Of a DNA stretch of 64,000 bases, positions 1 through 8,266 are shown one piece after another. The position numbers and the translations under genes were made by a program. The stretch's first letter is position 1. The number at the start of each line of letters is the position of its first letter. Origin of the DNA: CAJINA01 sp964636125. Its GTDB lineage: Bacteria; Desulfobacterota; Desulfobacteria; Desulfobacterales; CAJINA01. The notes beneath the pieces are model-generated. The model was not told where the DNA came from. It saw only the letters and a program-made list of their open reading frames with translations, and ran no database searches. The DNA lies in the NCBI GenBank assembly GCA_964636125.1, contig CAZWPX010000008.1, positions 1 to 64,000 on the forward strand. Reading direction: 5' to 3'.

Positions 1-275
1 CTGTGCAGTTACGCACACTTTATACAAAGTGCGCTCGTGGCGCACCTACTGCTATATATCATATAAATACAATATGTTAATATATGATATGTGTATCCCA
101 ACAGAGAGCCCGTCACAAAAATTTTACCTTTGTGCCCTTTCAAGATGACTGTTCAAACTGTAGCCGCTCGACAGGAGGGTTTTATTCGTCGGGTTCTCGC
201 CGCCGGTGAGCAGGTCTTGCACCGCAATGATGCCCAGATGGCCCGGCAGGACCCCTTCCTGTTTTTGTCAAGTTC
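1..275. other. Non-coding flank with small inverted repeats
   Basis: No convincing gene is visible here. The stretch is AT-rich up to about position 100. It holds two small inverted repeats near its left end (CACTTT/AAAGTG around 16-31 and GTGCGC/GCGCAC around 30-46). It lies downstream of the patatin-like gene, so it may hold that gene's transcription end, but no hairpin followed by a T-run is evident. Confidence 0.4.
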
Positions 276-1349
276 CTACACCAGCGGCTGCACCCGTTTG
301 CGAACACTGCCGCCGGCAACTGCTTCGATGAAGTCATCGGAAAGTTCTTTTCCGGCAGCGACAACCCTCTTCCAGTAGTTAAAGCGCCCGTGATCGTCAT
401 TCGCAAAGCGGTAGAAATCGTTCCGATCGCTGATTTTTCCCAGCGGCATGCGGGAGATAAATTCAGGACTCGGGGCCACCAGTACAACGTCAGCCATGTT
501 GGCAGGCGAAGGTTTTCGCCAGGCCAGTTTTTTATCAAGCCAGCCGGGAATGACCCGTGCGGTGTAGTGGGGAAAGAGAACAATACCGCTCCCCTTTAAA
601 CCATAGGGAACGTCCATGTGATAATCCACAGCTCCGCCATCCCGATAGATGCCGGCGGGTGCGCCGGGAATATTGCGAACCCCCTGCATCACATAGGGGA
701 TTGAACCGGATGCCAGCAACGCTTCTTTCAGGTTATCCCGGTTCAGGGCCACACGGGAAATCTGAAACCCGCGCATGTACCTGAAAGGGGGCAGGGTTCG
801 CGCATCCCCAAAAAGGGTCTGTCTGAAGAAATGCTTCAACAATCTCCGGCTGATCGCATTGGCCCCCACAACAGCGATCAGGCCCAGAGCAAGGGGCGCG
901 GGCCGCTCAGCGGCCAGCAGATGCCGGCTTCTTACCGTAAAAAGACTCAGTCGCTGGAATGGATGTGACAGGACTTCGGCCACCCCGTTTTCTCCAAGGT
1001 AGGCATCCATGATGGCCCGGCTTTTTCGGGATATTTCCCCGGGAGAGGGCTTAGCAGCATATGTCTGGTGGATGTAAGCGGATTCAAAGTGATCTATCGT
1101 ATCAACCGGTTTAAGGCGGGAAGCGGCCGCGAAACGCCAGCTGCCGATAGAAGAGCCCAAAAGAAACAATGGGTCGGTGCGCCCCTTGAACCACTCCCCG
1201 AAAAGGAACCGGTCCAACTGGCTCAGAATCAACCACTTGGGACCGCCGGCCGCCCCGGCAACGATTTTAACGTCGCACGGACTAAGGCCACCTTCTCTCA
1301 CTTTTTCAAGAGCTCTCTCACCTGCCAGGAAAACCAGTTTTTCTTTCAT
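276..1349 (-). CDS. Patatin-like phospholipase family protein
   Basis: A 357-residue protein with the marks of the patatin lipid acyl hydrolase family. A glycine-rich oxyanion-hole motif (AGAAGGPKW) lies at residues 31-39, the nucleophile elbow GSSIGSW at 65-71 with Ser67 as the likely nucleophile, and DGG at 237-239 supplies the catalytic Asp of the Ser-Asp dyad. No signal peptide is seen, so it is probably cytoplasmic or peripheral to the inner membrane. Its ATG overlaps the stop of the upstream DUF362 gene by four bases (ATGA), so the two are probably translationally coupled. The substrate cannot be read from the sequence; a phospholipid or neutral lipid is inferred from the family. Confidence 0.88.
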   Translation of the reverse strand: MKEKLVFLAGERALEKVREGGLSPCDVKIVAGAAGGPKWLILSQLDRFLFGEWFKGRTDPLFLLGSSIGSWRFAAASRLKPVDTIDHFESAYIHQTYAAKPSPGEISRKSRAIMDAYLGENGVAEVLSHPFQRLSLFTVRSRHLLAAERPAPLALGLIAVVGANAISRRLLKHFFRQTLFGDARTLPPFRYMRGFQISRVALNRDNLKEALLASGSIPYVMQGVRNIPGAPAGIYRDGGAVDYHMDVPYGLKGSGIVLFPHYTARVIPGWLDKKLAWRKPSPANMADVVLVAPSPEFISRMPLGKISDRNDFYRFANDDHGRFNYWKRVVAAGKELSDDFIEAVAGGSVRKRVQPLV

Positions 1350-2671
1350 GCCTTGAAAAACCCTTCATCAAATTCGGGCCTGTCCTTGTACCTGGCCATA
1401 AAAAATCCCGGCAGCTGATCGATGTTTTCAAAGAGGCCCGGATCCGCCTCAATCCCGGCCGTGTGAAGCGCCTTGACGATATCCGCGGGTTTGGGGGGGC
1501 ACCCCTTGATGGCAATCATCTCGTTGATATCCGGGTTTTCTTTGTGGGCCTTGTACATGCATTTGCCCAGCAGGATGGTTTTTTTCCTCCCAGGTGTCGG
1601 CGCCATTATCTTACCTGTCAGGACTTCGACATCATCAAACGCCTCGCCTTTCCAGGCGGAGCGGATAGCAGACAGCATCACCCCGTTGACCCCGGAGCAG
1701 TAGGTACACATGGAGGTGTCGTATTTTCGGTAGAACACCCCTTTAAGGCCCTGCCGAGCCAAGGGCACCGGCAGACAGACATCCGTTTCGTCACAGTACT
1801 GGAAGTCATATTCGTGGACTGCCGCTACGGCATCAATAGTTTCACCCACCACGTCGATATCCGCAAGCTCCGTGCCACGGGCATGGTTGCCGGCCGCATG
1901 CACCAGGTGCGGCACATGCGCGGGGTCAAAGCCCAGGATGCTGGCGCCTACGAGATCCGCCGATAGAATATCCCGGGAGGCCACCAGCAAGTTGCTCCGA
2001 CGCATTTTACCGTCAAACCCAGGCCCCCGCTCATTGGTGAAAATCCCGTCCAGCAGGGTCAACATGGGCGGCAGATTATCTGCCAGACGGGCCACCATGT
2101 AGTGCAGATCCTTTTTAGGATCAGCGCTATGACACTTTTTCCGGGAGTTTATATCGATGACACCTTTTAGATTCTTAATACCCAGACTCACCATGGTCTG
2201 GTTGTGGGCTTTCATCACGGGCAGGCCAACTACAAAGTCACTGTGCAGGATATCCTGGTTGAAACTCAGTTCAACCCCGCCGCCGAGATCAACTTTTTCA
2301 AAGGGCCGCTCAAAGACATTCAGAAATTTCACCCCGTACTTTTTCTGCAGTGCTGTATACCCCAGGGTTTTGAACGCATGGGCCGGGGTTTCAAAGTCTT
2401 TGGGTTTAAGGGTGACCATGCCTTCCCCGATGGTAATATCATCGATCCCGTGCTGCTTGAGCAGCACCACCATGTCTTCAACCACCCGGGTAGTGGTAAT
2501 TACCCCCCACTTGGGAAAGGGCACCGCCGTTGTCCAGAATACAATATTGGGCTTGATAAAAACCTTTGACCCGGGGCGCAGGCCTTGCAGGCCGTCGGCC
2601 AGATCCACAGCCCTTTTTACAGACTCAAACGGCTTTTCATACCGCACTATCGATACCCGCTGCTTCGACAT
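1346..2671 (-). CDS. DUF362 domain-containing protein
   Basis: A 441-residue protein matching the DUF362 family, whose biochemical role is not settled. The N-terminal half has the typical run of the family (IKPNIVFW, then LPVMKAHN and GIKNLKGVID). Cysteines occur in the C-terminal half (CTYCSG, GKCMY, GCPPKP) and could bind metal, but no standard ferredoxin motif is present. The start is set at 2671 because AGGAGGG lies seven to eight bases before that ATG; an in-frame start 36 bases upstream has no such site. It is the first gene of a two-gene unit with the patatin-like lipase. No signal peptide is seen. Confidence 0.85.
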   Translation of the reverse strand: MSKQRVSIVRYEKPFESVKRAVDLADGLQGLRPGSKVFIKPNIVFWTTAVPFPKWGVITTTRVVEDMVVLLKQHGIDDITIGEGMVTLKPKDFETPAHAFKTLGYTALQKKYGVKFLNVFERPFEKVDLGGGVELSFNQDILHSDFVVGLPVMKAHNQTMVSLGIKNLKGVIDINSRKKCHSADPKKDLHYMVARLADNLPPMLTLLDGIFTNERGPGFDGKMRRSNLLVASRDILSADLVGASILGFDPAHVPHLVHAAGNHARGTELADIDVVGETIDAVAAVHEYDFQYCDETDVCLPVPLARQGLKGVFYRKYDTSMCTYCSGVNGVMLSAIRSAWKGEAFDDVEVLTGKIMAPTPGRKKTILLGKCMYKAHKENPDINEMIAIKGCPPKPADIVKALHTAGIEADPGLFENIDQLPGFFMARYKDRPEFDEGFFKA

Positions 2672-2776
2672 ACACCCTCCTGCTAAACTTGAATAATTTA
2701 GGCCCACCTCTTATAGCACCGAATAACACCTCTGCCAAGCAGGGGAATCTAAAGCTTACCCATTCGGACAATCCGC

Positions 2777-2806
2777 TTGACAACTCAATTTGAGCATTGG
2801 TAAATA
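2777..2806 (+). promoter_or_regulatory. Sigma70-type promoter of the cobalamin uptake operon
   Basis: TTGACA at 2777-2782 and TAAATA at 2801-2806 are separated by 18 bases. Transcription would start about 20 bases before the cobalamin riboswitch, which is a sensible spacing. The promoter is predicted by eye. Confidence 0.5.
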
Positions 2807-2833
2807 GAAGTGTTTTAAGAAAATCATAATCTT

Positions 2834-3003
2834 CAGGTGCTTTCAGTTAAAGCTGAATAGGGAATCCCGTGAAATTCGGGAACGGGCCCGCCGCTGTAAT
2901 CGGGGACGACCGCTGCAACATGCCACTGTTTCGGCCTGCCGGAATGGGAAGGCGCAGCCAGTAGGACTATCCGAGAGTCAGAAGACCTGCCTGGAGAGGG
3001 GTG
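2834..3003 (+). promoter_or_regulatory. Cobalamin (B12) riboswitch
   Basis: The conserved blocks of the AdoCbl-type riboswitch occur in order: an AGGTGC start, a paired GGGAATC/GTGAAATTCGGGAACGG segment, the B12-box-like GCCCGCCGCTGTAA, a GCCACTG element, GGGAAGGCGC, and the closing GAGTCAGAAGACCTGCCT. A strong hairpin with a T-run follows about 55 bases later. This implies transcriptional attenuation when cobalamin is abundant. The controlled genes are the BtuB-like receptor at 3286 and probably the whole plus-strand run to 12871. Confidence 0.93.
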
Positions 3004-3057
3004 AACACTTCGTGGAAGGAAGATCACCTGGCTGGATACGTGGATAAAAAAGGGCAT

Positions 3058-3090
3058 CCCCGGATCGTTAAACGATCCGGGGTTTTTTTT
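3058..3090 (+). terminator. Riboswitch expression-platform terminator
   Basis: CCCCGGATCG and CGATCCGGGG form a GC-rich ten-base-pair stem around a five-base loop, followed by eight T residues. It lies between the aptamer and the btuB-like gene, so it is the likely switchable terminator. The minus-strand riboswitch at 15.8-16.0 kb has a platform built on a closely similar stem. Confidence 0.88.
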
Positions 3091-3237
3091 GCCATCCTAC
3101 CGGCGGCCCTGAACAGGCCCCGTAACCAGTCTAAAGATCTGCGGATATATAGGGCTTTCCCAGATCGTCAAGGTGTTCGCGTGAAAATCGGGATGTGACT
3201 CCCGCGCGAGCCCCGAGCACGGTCCGGGACACACCCG

Positions 3238-3268
3238 GTCCGATGGCGCTATCATCTTTAAATCGGAC
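3238..3268 (+). promoter_or_regulatory. Leader hairpin beside the btuB ribosome-binding site
   Basis: GTCCGAT (3238-3244) can pair with ATCGGAC (3262-3268) in a seven-base-pair stem that ends two bases before the AAGGAG Shine-Dalgarno of the receptor gene. It might modulate translation or shield the site. The role is inferred from position only. Confidence 0.3.
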
Positions 3269-3285
3269 AAAGGAGAAATCAGCAG

Positions 3286-5253
3286 ATGAGAAAATGGATT
3301 ATTGTTTTAACGGCAGCAGTTGTGTTGATGGGAACCGGCCTGGTCCAGGCCGCAGACGAAACGGAAAAAGTGACTGACATGGTGGTGACCGCCACCCGGT
3401 CGGAAATGCCTAAAGATAAAATCGGCGGCAGCTCGGTGACGGTCATCACCGCCGAGGATATCGAAGCCAAAAAGCTGCACAGCGTGGCGGATCTTCTAAG
3501 AAGCGTCCCCGGCCTTGAAATCCGGGCCTACAGCGGCCTGGGCAGTGCAACCACGGCCAGCATCCGCGGCGCGGACTCGAAAAACACGCTCGTGTTGATT
3601 GACGGCGTCATGCTCAATGACCCCTCCTCACCCAATCGCGGCGCCAACCTCGCGCACCTGACCCCCGACAACATTGAACGCATTGAGGTGGTCCGGGGGC
3701 CCATGAGCGCCCTTTACGGGACCAATGCCACCGCCGGCGTTATCAATATCATCACTAAAAAGGGAACGCAGGCCCCAACCGCCTTCGCAACAGCCGAAGG
3801 CGGTTCCTACAATACCTGGAAACTAGCTGCAGGCACTGCGGGCGCCGTTAAAAAGTTCAACTTTTCGCTGGCCGCTGCCCAAACCGAAACCGACGGGTTT
3901 TCCAGCGCGGATGCCGACAATGACCGCATCCCGCATGCCGGCAACACATCCGAGGACGACGGTTACAAAAACACCACCCTTTCCGGAAAATTCGGGGTTG
4001 ACATCACGCCGGATTTCGACATCAACGCAACCGTGCGATACATTGATTCGGGAGTGGAAATCGATGACGCCTCCTTCAACGGCTACGCCGGCGACCGGTT
4101 TTCCACGGTCTGGCCGTGGCCGCCCCAGCCCAACGGCCTCAAGGAGGCCCGCAACGAAACCGAGCAACTGTATTACAAATTCGATCTCCATAACTTTTTT
4201 TTCGACCGTAAGCTTGAGTCTAAATTCTATTATCAAAACAGCGGCCAGGAGCGTGAAATTTATAATAACGATGGTGCCCGTACCAACGCGTACGATGGCA
4301 ACAGTTATGAATACGGCTGGCAGGGCGGCTTCAATCTGCATGAAAGCTTCCTTTTCGGAGTCGGCGCCAGCTACTTTGAAGAGGCTTTCGACACGGATAC
4401 ATCCCTTGAAAAAGATTCCGATATCGCCAGCTTCTGGGGCCAGGGCCAGTGGTTTTATGGGGACAGTTTCATAGTTTCCGGTGAACTACGTTCCGACGAC
4501 CACAAAGAATTCGGACAGAAAACAACCTACCGGCTGGCGCCCTCCTACGAAGTGATCAAGACCGGCACGACCCTCAAAGCCAGCTACGGCACCGGTTTCC
4601 GTGCCCCGTCTCTTTATGAGCTTTATGCCGATCCTGTCCCGGCCTGGGGTTTTCTGGGTGGCAATAGCGCTCTGAATCCTGAAACCAGCGTGGGCTGGGA
4701 TGCCGGTTTTGAACAGCCGCTTCTGGATCGCAAAGTAACCGCCGGCGCCACTTATTTTTCTACGGACTATGACGACCGCATCATCTACACCGGGGCCTTC
4801 CCCAACTCCACCTACAAAAATGACCAGGGGGTAACCAAAACCAAAGGTGTTGAAGCCTTTGTCCAGTGGATGCCGCTGGCAGTTGTGGACTTCACGCTCA
4901 ACTACACCTATACATCAGCCCACGATCCCAACGACGACCGCCTGGCCTATATCCCCCTGAACAAGTTCACCTTCAACACCAAGTACCGGCCCACCGAGAA
5001 ATTGCATCTTAACCTGGATGTCTACTGGGTCGACGAACGGGATACCAAATCATTTAACAAGGATAAATATGGAAATCCAGCCGGGGCCCTGGAAGCCTAC
5101 ACGCTGGTCAACATCTCCGGCAGCTACGACATCAACCAGCACCTGCAGTTCTATGGCCGCGTAGACAATGTTTTTGATGAATACTATGAAGAGCTGTGGA
5201 GTTATGCCACGCCGGGATTTTCGGCCTATGCCGGTATAAAGGTAACCTATTAG
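3286..5253 (+). CDS. btuB: TonB-dependent outer-membrane cobalamin receptor (BtuB-like)
   Basis: A 655-residue TonB-dependent receptor. Residues 1-23 are a signal peptide ending in VQA. A TonB-box-like segment with the VVTATR motif follows (about 31-38). The plug domain comes next (about 45-155, with VRGPMSALYGTNATAGVIN near its end), then a 22-strand-type barrel. The last residues alternate polar and aromatic and end in Tyr, as expected for recognition by the outer-membrane assembly machinery. The start is supported by AAGGAG a few bases upstream. The cobalamin riboswitch in its leader, the BtuF-CbiZ gene behind it and a complete Ton motor downstream all point to corrinoid uptake. The ligand is inferred from this context. 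Confidence 0.9.
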   Translation: MRKWIIVLTAAVVLMGTGLVQAADETEKVTDMVVTATRSEMPKDKIGGSSVTVITAEDIEAKKLHSVADLLRSVPGLEIRAYSGLGSATTASIRGADSKNTLVLIDGVMLNDPSSPNRGANLAHLTPDNIERIEVVRGPMSALYGTNATAGVINIITKKGTQAPTAFATAEGGSYNTWKLAAGTAGAVKKFNFSLAAAQTETDGFSSADADNDRIPHAGNTSEDDGYKNTTLSGKFGVDITPDFDINATVRYIDSGVEIDDASFNGYAGDRFSTVWPWPPQPNGLKEARNETEQLYYKFDLHNFFFDRKLESKFYYQNSGQEREIYNNDGARTNAYDGNSYEYGWQGGFNLHESFLFGVGASYFEEAFDTDTSLEKDSDIASFWGQGQWFYGDSFIVSGELRSDDHKEFGQKTTYRLAPSYEVIKTGTTLKASYGTGFRAPSLYELYADPVPAWGFLGGNSALNPETSVGWDAGFEQPLLDRKVTAGATYFSTDYDDRIIYTGAFPNSTYKNDQGVTKTKGVEAFVQWMPLAVVDFTLNYTYTSAHDPNDDRLAYIPLNKFTFNTKYRPTEKLHLNLDVYWVDERDTKSFNKDKYGNPAGALEAYTLVNISGSYDINQHLQFYGRVDNVFDEYYEELWSYATPGFSAYAGIKVTY

Positions 5254-5453
5254 AAAACCTCAGGCGGACAGGCTGAAGGCCGATTGGATACACCCTGGGG
5301 TTGCATAAACAACATGGCAAATCAGAAGCCCTCCGACATTTGCAACGCCAGGGTACAGGCAGCGTGGACACTACCCTGCCCCTGTTTCAGGGGGTAGGGT
5401 GTTGGGGCAGCCTGCCTGCCATCACCCGGAGGCCTCTCGAAAGGTCATTTCTT

Positions 5454-7493
5454 ATGCCCAGACGCACAAACATTCTGAAATATATCGGCCTGCTGGTCCT
5501 TTGTTGCCTGCCCACCCTGGCCGCCCCCCCCGGTGTCGGTGCTAAAACAATTGAATTCACCGATGACATCGGCCGACGGGTATCGATTGAGCACCCGCCG
5601 GGGCAGGTGGTGAGCCTGGTACCTTCCATTACCGAAATCATTTTCGCCCTGGGTGCCGGCGATCAGGTTGCAGCCGTCACCCACCATGATACCTGGCCAC
5701 CGGAAGCGGCCCTCAAACCAGTGGTGGGCGGCTATTTTTCGCCCTCAATTGACCAGATTGCCTCTTTTCAGCCGGACGTCATTTTTATCTCTGATCTGCA
5801 TGCGGCCGTCATTGAACAATTCCGCGGCACCGGCGTAAAGCTCATCTGCCTGCAAACCCACTCGCTCAGCAGCAGCTTTGCGACCATCTCGCGTCTCGGC
5901 GAAATCTTTCACCGGCCGGATACCGCCCGGGAGGTTGCGACCCGTATCAGGGATGAGTTGGCGCTCATCGAAAAAAAGGTGGCGGCCATTCCCCCAAAAG
6001 ATCGCAAGCGGGTGATCCGCCTCATGGGTCGGGACAAGGTGATGACCCCGGGAGATGATAGTTTCCAGAATGAAATCATCCGGGCGGCTGGCGGCATCCC
6101 GCCACGCCTGGGTAAAACCGGGCCGGTGGTGGACGTTTCCCTGTCGGAATGGCAAGCGTTCAATCCCCAGGTAATTTACGGGTGCGGTGGCGATAAAGAA
6201 ACCGCTCAGGCGTTTCTTGCCCGGCCCGGCTGGCGGGAAATCGAGGCCGTGCAGATGGGGCAAATTTACTACTTCCCCTGCAACCTGACCTGCCGGGCGG
6301 CGACCAAGACCGGCTATTTCACCGGCTGGCTGGCCGCCCGCGTCTATGCCGCGGAATTTGCGGTTACACAAAACCAGGTTTTTCCAGACGGTGTTTTCAA
6401 AACCCGGCCGGTGGCAATTGAGCTGCCCTACGTTCATAACGCCCAAGTGGCCTACAGCCGAATCAATGATTTCGTCAATAAAACCCTGTTGGTAACGTTT
6501 AAAGAGCCCCAGCGGATTGTCTCGACCCTGGACGGCCAGCGGGACAACATTCAAACCCTTGGAAACCACTTTGCGCCGCCCCCAAACTGGGCCATTGGAC
6601 ATGGCACGGGTCTGGCCCGGTTGCGCACCGAAACCTGTGCGGCGCTTGACCTGTCGCCCGACACCAGCGCACTGCTCCTGACAGGCGCGGACATGGACAC
6701 CCTGGTTGTGAAGCGGGAGGTGTACAGGGAACTGGAGATTGTGGCCCTGGTAACCGCCGGCGTCCGCTCCAACGCCATGCGCATGTCCCGGGACCGGGGC
6801 AATTACTATGAACCCGGGACCATCAACATTATTTTGCTGCCCAATCAAAAACTCTCTGCCCGGGCCATGACGCGGGCCATCATCAGCGCCACCGAGGGTA
6901 AAACGGCGGCCCTGCTTGATATGGACATTCGCAGTTCATACCAACCCGGGCGCTACCGCGCCACCGGCACCGGCACGGACAATGTCATGGTGGCCGCCGG
7001 TCCCGAGACCGGCGCCGGACTGCTCAACGCCGGTGGACACAGTAAACTGGGAGAACTGGTCGCCAGAGCGGCCTATGCCGGTGTCCAGGAGGCCGTTTTC
7101 AGGCAAAATGGCCTTTCAGCCAAACGCAATATCTACCAGCGCCTGCGTGAACGGGGTATCACCCCGAATGGCCTTGTGGCCCTCACAGACTGTGCCTGCG
7201 GCCGGCCCAAAAGCCGGATTTCAAGTTCCCTGGAAGAGATACTGGGCAATCCGCGCTACAGTGCCTTTCTGGAAACTGCCCTGGCCCTCAGTGATGATTA
7301 TGAAAAAGGGTTGCTCAAAGAGCTTTCCATGTATAAGCAATGGTGCCAGGGGGTTGCCGCAGACATTGCGGGCCAAAGGCTCGCAACCCTGAAGCATTAC
7401 CCGGAAACGGAAACCCTGCCAACGGTCCTCAAGCTGGCCTTAAACGCCCTGCTAAACGGCGTCTACCACCAAAACTCCGCCAGGGGAGATTGA
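5454..7493 (+). CDS. Fusion of a BtuF-like binding protein and CbiZ-like adenosylcobinamide amidohydrolase
   Basis: A 679-residue protein with two modules. After a signal-like N-terminus (about 1-30) comes a periplasmic binding domain of the BtuF/FepB class (about 38-300), marked by VVSLVPSITEIIFALGAGD and FQPDVIFI. From about residue 345 the protein matches CbiZ, which cleaves the nucleotide loop of pseudocobalamins so that cobinamide can be remodelled: GTGTDNVMVA (about 505), GHSKLGELVARA (about 527) and DCACG lie in family order. The start was set at 5454 because the hydrophobic signal begins there; 51 upstream in-frame codons look non-coding. A signal peptide implies that the CbiZ part works in the periplasm, unlike free cytoplasmic CbiZ. 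It lies between the receptor gene and the Ton motor genes. Confidence 0.88.
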   Translation: MPRRTNILKYIGLLVLCCLPTLAAPPGVGAKTIEFTDDIGRRVSIEHPPGQVVSLVPSITEIIFALGAGDQVAAVTHHDTWPPEAALKPVVGGYFSPSIDQIASFQPDVIFISDLHAAVIEQFRGTGVKLICLQTHSLSSSFATISRLGEIFHRPDTAREVATRIRDELALIEKKVAAIPPKDRKRVIRLMGRDKVMTPGDDSFQNEIIRAAGGIPPRLGKTGPVVDVSLSEWQAFNPQVIYGCGGDKETAQAFLARPGWREIEAVQMGQIYYFPCNLTCRAATKTGYFTGWLAARVYAAEFAVTQNQVFPDGVFKTRPVAIELPYVHNAQVAYSRINDFVNKTLLVTFKEPQRIVSTLDGQRDNIQTLGNHFAPPPNWAIGHGTGLARLRTETCAALDLSPDTSALLLTGADMDTLVVKREVYRELEIVALVTAGVRSNAMRMSRDRGNYYEPGTINIILLPNQKLSARAMTRAIISATEGKTAALLDMDIRSSYQPGRYRATGTGTDNVMVAAGPETGAGLLNAGGHSKLGELVARAAYAGVQEAVFRQNGLSAKRNIYQRLRERGITPNGLVALTDCACGRPKSRISSSLEEILGNPRYSAFLETALALSDDYEKGLLKELSMYKQWCQGVAADIAGQRLATLKHYPETETLPTVLKLALNALLNGVYHQNSARGD

Positions 7494-7495
7494 AG

Positions 7496-8266
7496 ATGCC
7501 CAACGTGAAACACCTTGCGGTAATTATGCTGATCTGCAGCCTGGCTTTCTGCAACCCGGTACCGGCCCAGGAGTTTTCGGAAAGCCTGCAGAAGCCTGTA
7601 CGCCAGAGCATTGCCACCCGGAAAGAAAGTCAACAGGCCCGGGAACAATGGCAGACTGAAAAAGAGAAACGAATTGCCGCCTACGAAGCCCTTGAAACCC
7701 GGCGCAATGAACTGCTGGCCGCCCGGGCGGACCTGCAAAAGCGACTATCCGCCCAGCAAACCCGCAACCTGGCCCTGACCGATCAGCTGGCCAAACTCGA
7801 AGAGATATCTCGAGATATAGTCCCCTTTCTCGAAGACACGCGCCAGCGGCTGGCAGCCCTTTTGCAGCGTGAACCGGCCCTGTTGCCCCAAGAGCGCAGT
7901 CAACGCCTGACACGCCTGGAAACCCTGCTGCAGGACCCGGCTGTTGATATGGGTGAAAAATATCGCAAGACCATGGAAGCCCTGTTCATCGAAGCGGAAT
8001 ACGGCCATACAGTGGACGTCTACCAGCAAACCATTTCTGTCGAGAAACTACCCCTGACGGTGAAGGTTGTGCGCCTGGGCCACCTGGCACTGTTCTACCA
8101 GAGCATGGACCGCAAAACCTGCGGATACTTTGATCGTGCCGCCGGCACGTGGCGGCCGCTCCCGGCGGTCCACAACAAAAGCCTTCGCACAGCCATTGAA
8201 ATAACCGGTAAGCAGCGCCCCGCCCAGATGGTGCCCCTGCCCATTGGAAGGATGGTGACCAGATGA
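7496..8266 (+). CDS. DUF3450 periplasmic coiled-coil protein of a Ton system
   Basis: A 256-residue protein with a signal peptide (about 1-24, ending PAQ) and a long coiled coil (about 35-115) rich in Glu, Arg and Gln. It ends in a small globular segment, as in the DUF3450 family. These proteins are typically encoded directly before the TtpC-like ExbB of TonB2-type systems, as seen here. The ATG lies two bases after the stop of the BtuF-CbiZ gene. The gene's own stop overlaps the next start as ATGA. Its role is probably structural, linking the inner-membrane motor to the periplasm; this is inference from the family's neighbourhood. Confidence 0.82.
   Translation: MPNVKHLAVIMLICSLAFCNPVPAQEFSESLQKPVRQSIATRKESQQAREQWQTEKEKRIAAYEALETRRNELLAARADLQKRLSAQQTRNLALTDQLAKLEEISRDIVPFLEDTRQRLAALLQREPALLPQERSQRLTRLETLLQDPAVDMGEKYRKTMEALFIEAEYGHTVDVYQQTISVEKLPLTVKVVRLGHLALFYQSMDRKTCGYFDRAAGTWRPLPAVHNKSLRTAIEITGKQRPAQMVPLPIGRMVTR

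Noticed and set aside
5254..5453. A possible second cobalamin riboswitch before the BtuF-CbiZ gene
   Set aside because: The conserved blocks are absent; only a GC-rich hairpin (CCCCTG/CAGGGG near 5380-5395) is present, without a T-run.
5745..6848. 367-codon open frame on the minus strand opposite the BtuF-CbiZ gene
   Set aside because: Antisense shadow of a well-supported gene, with no domain of its own.
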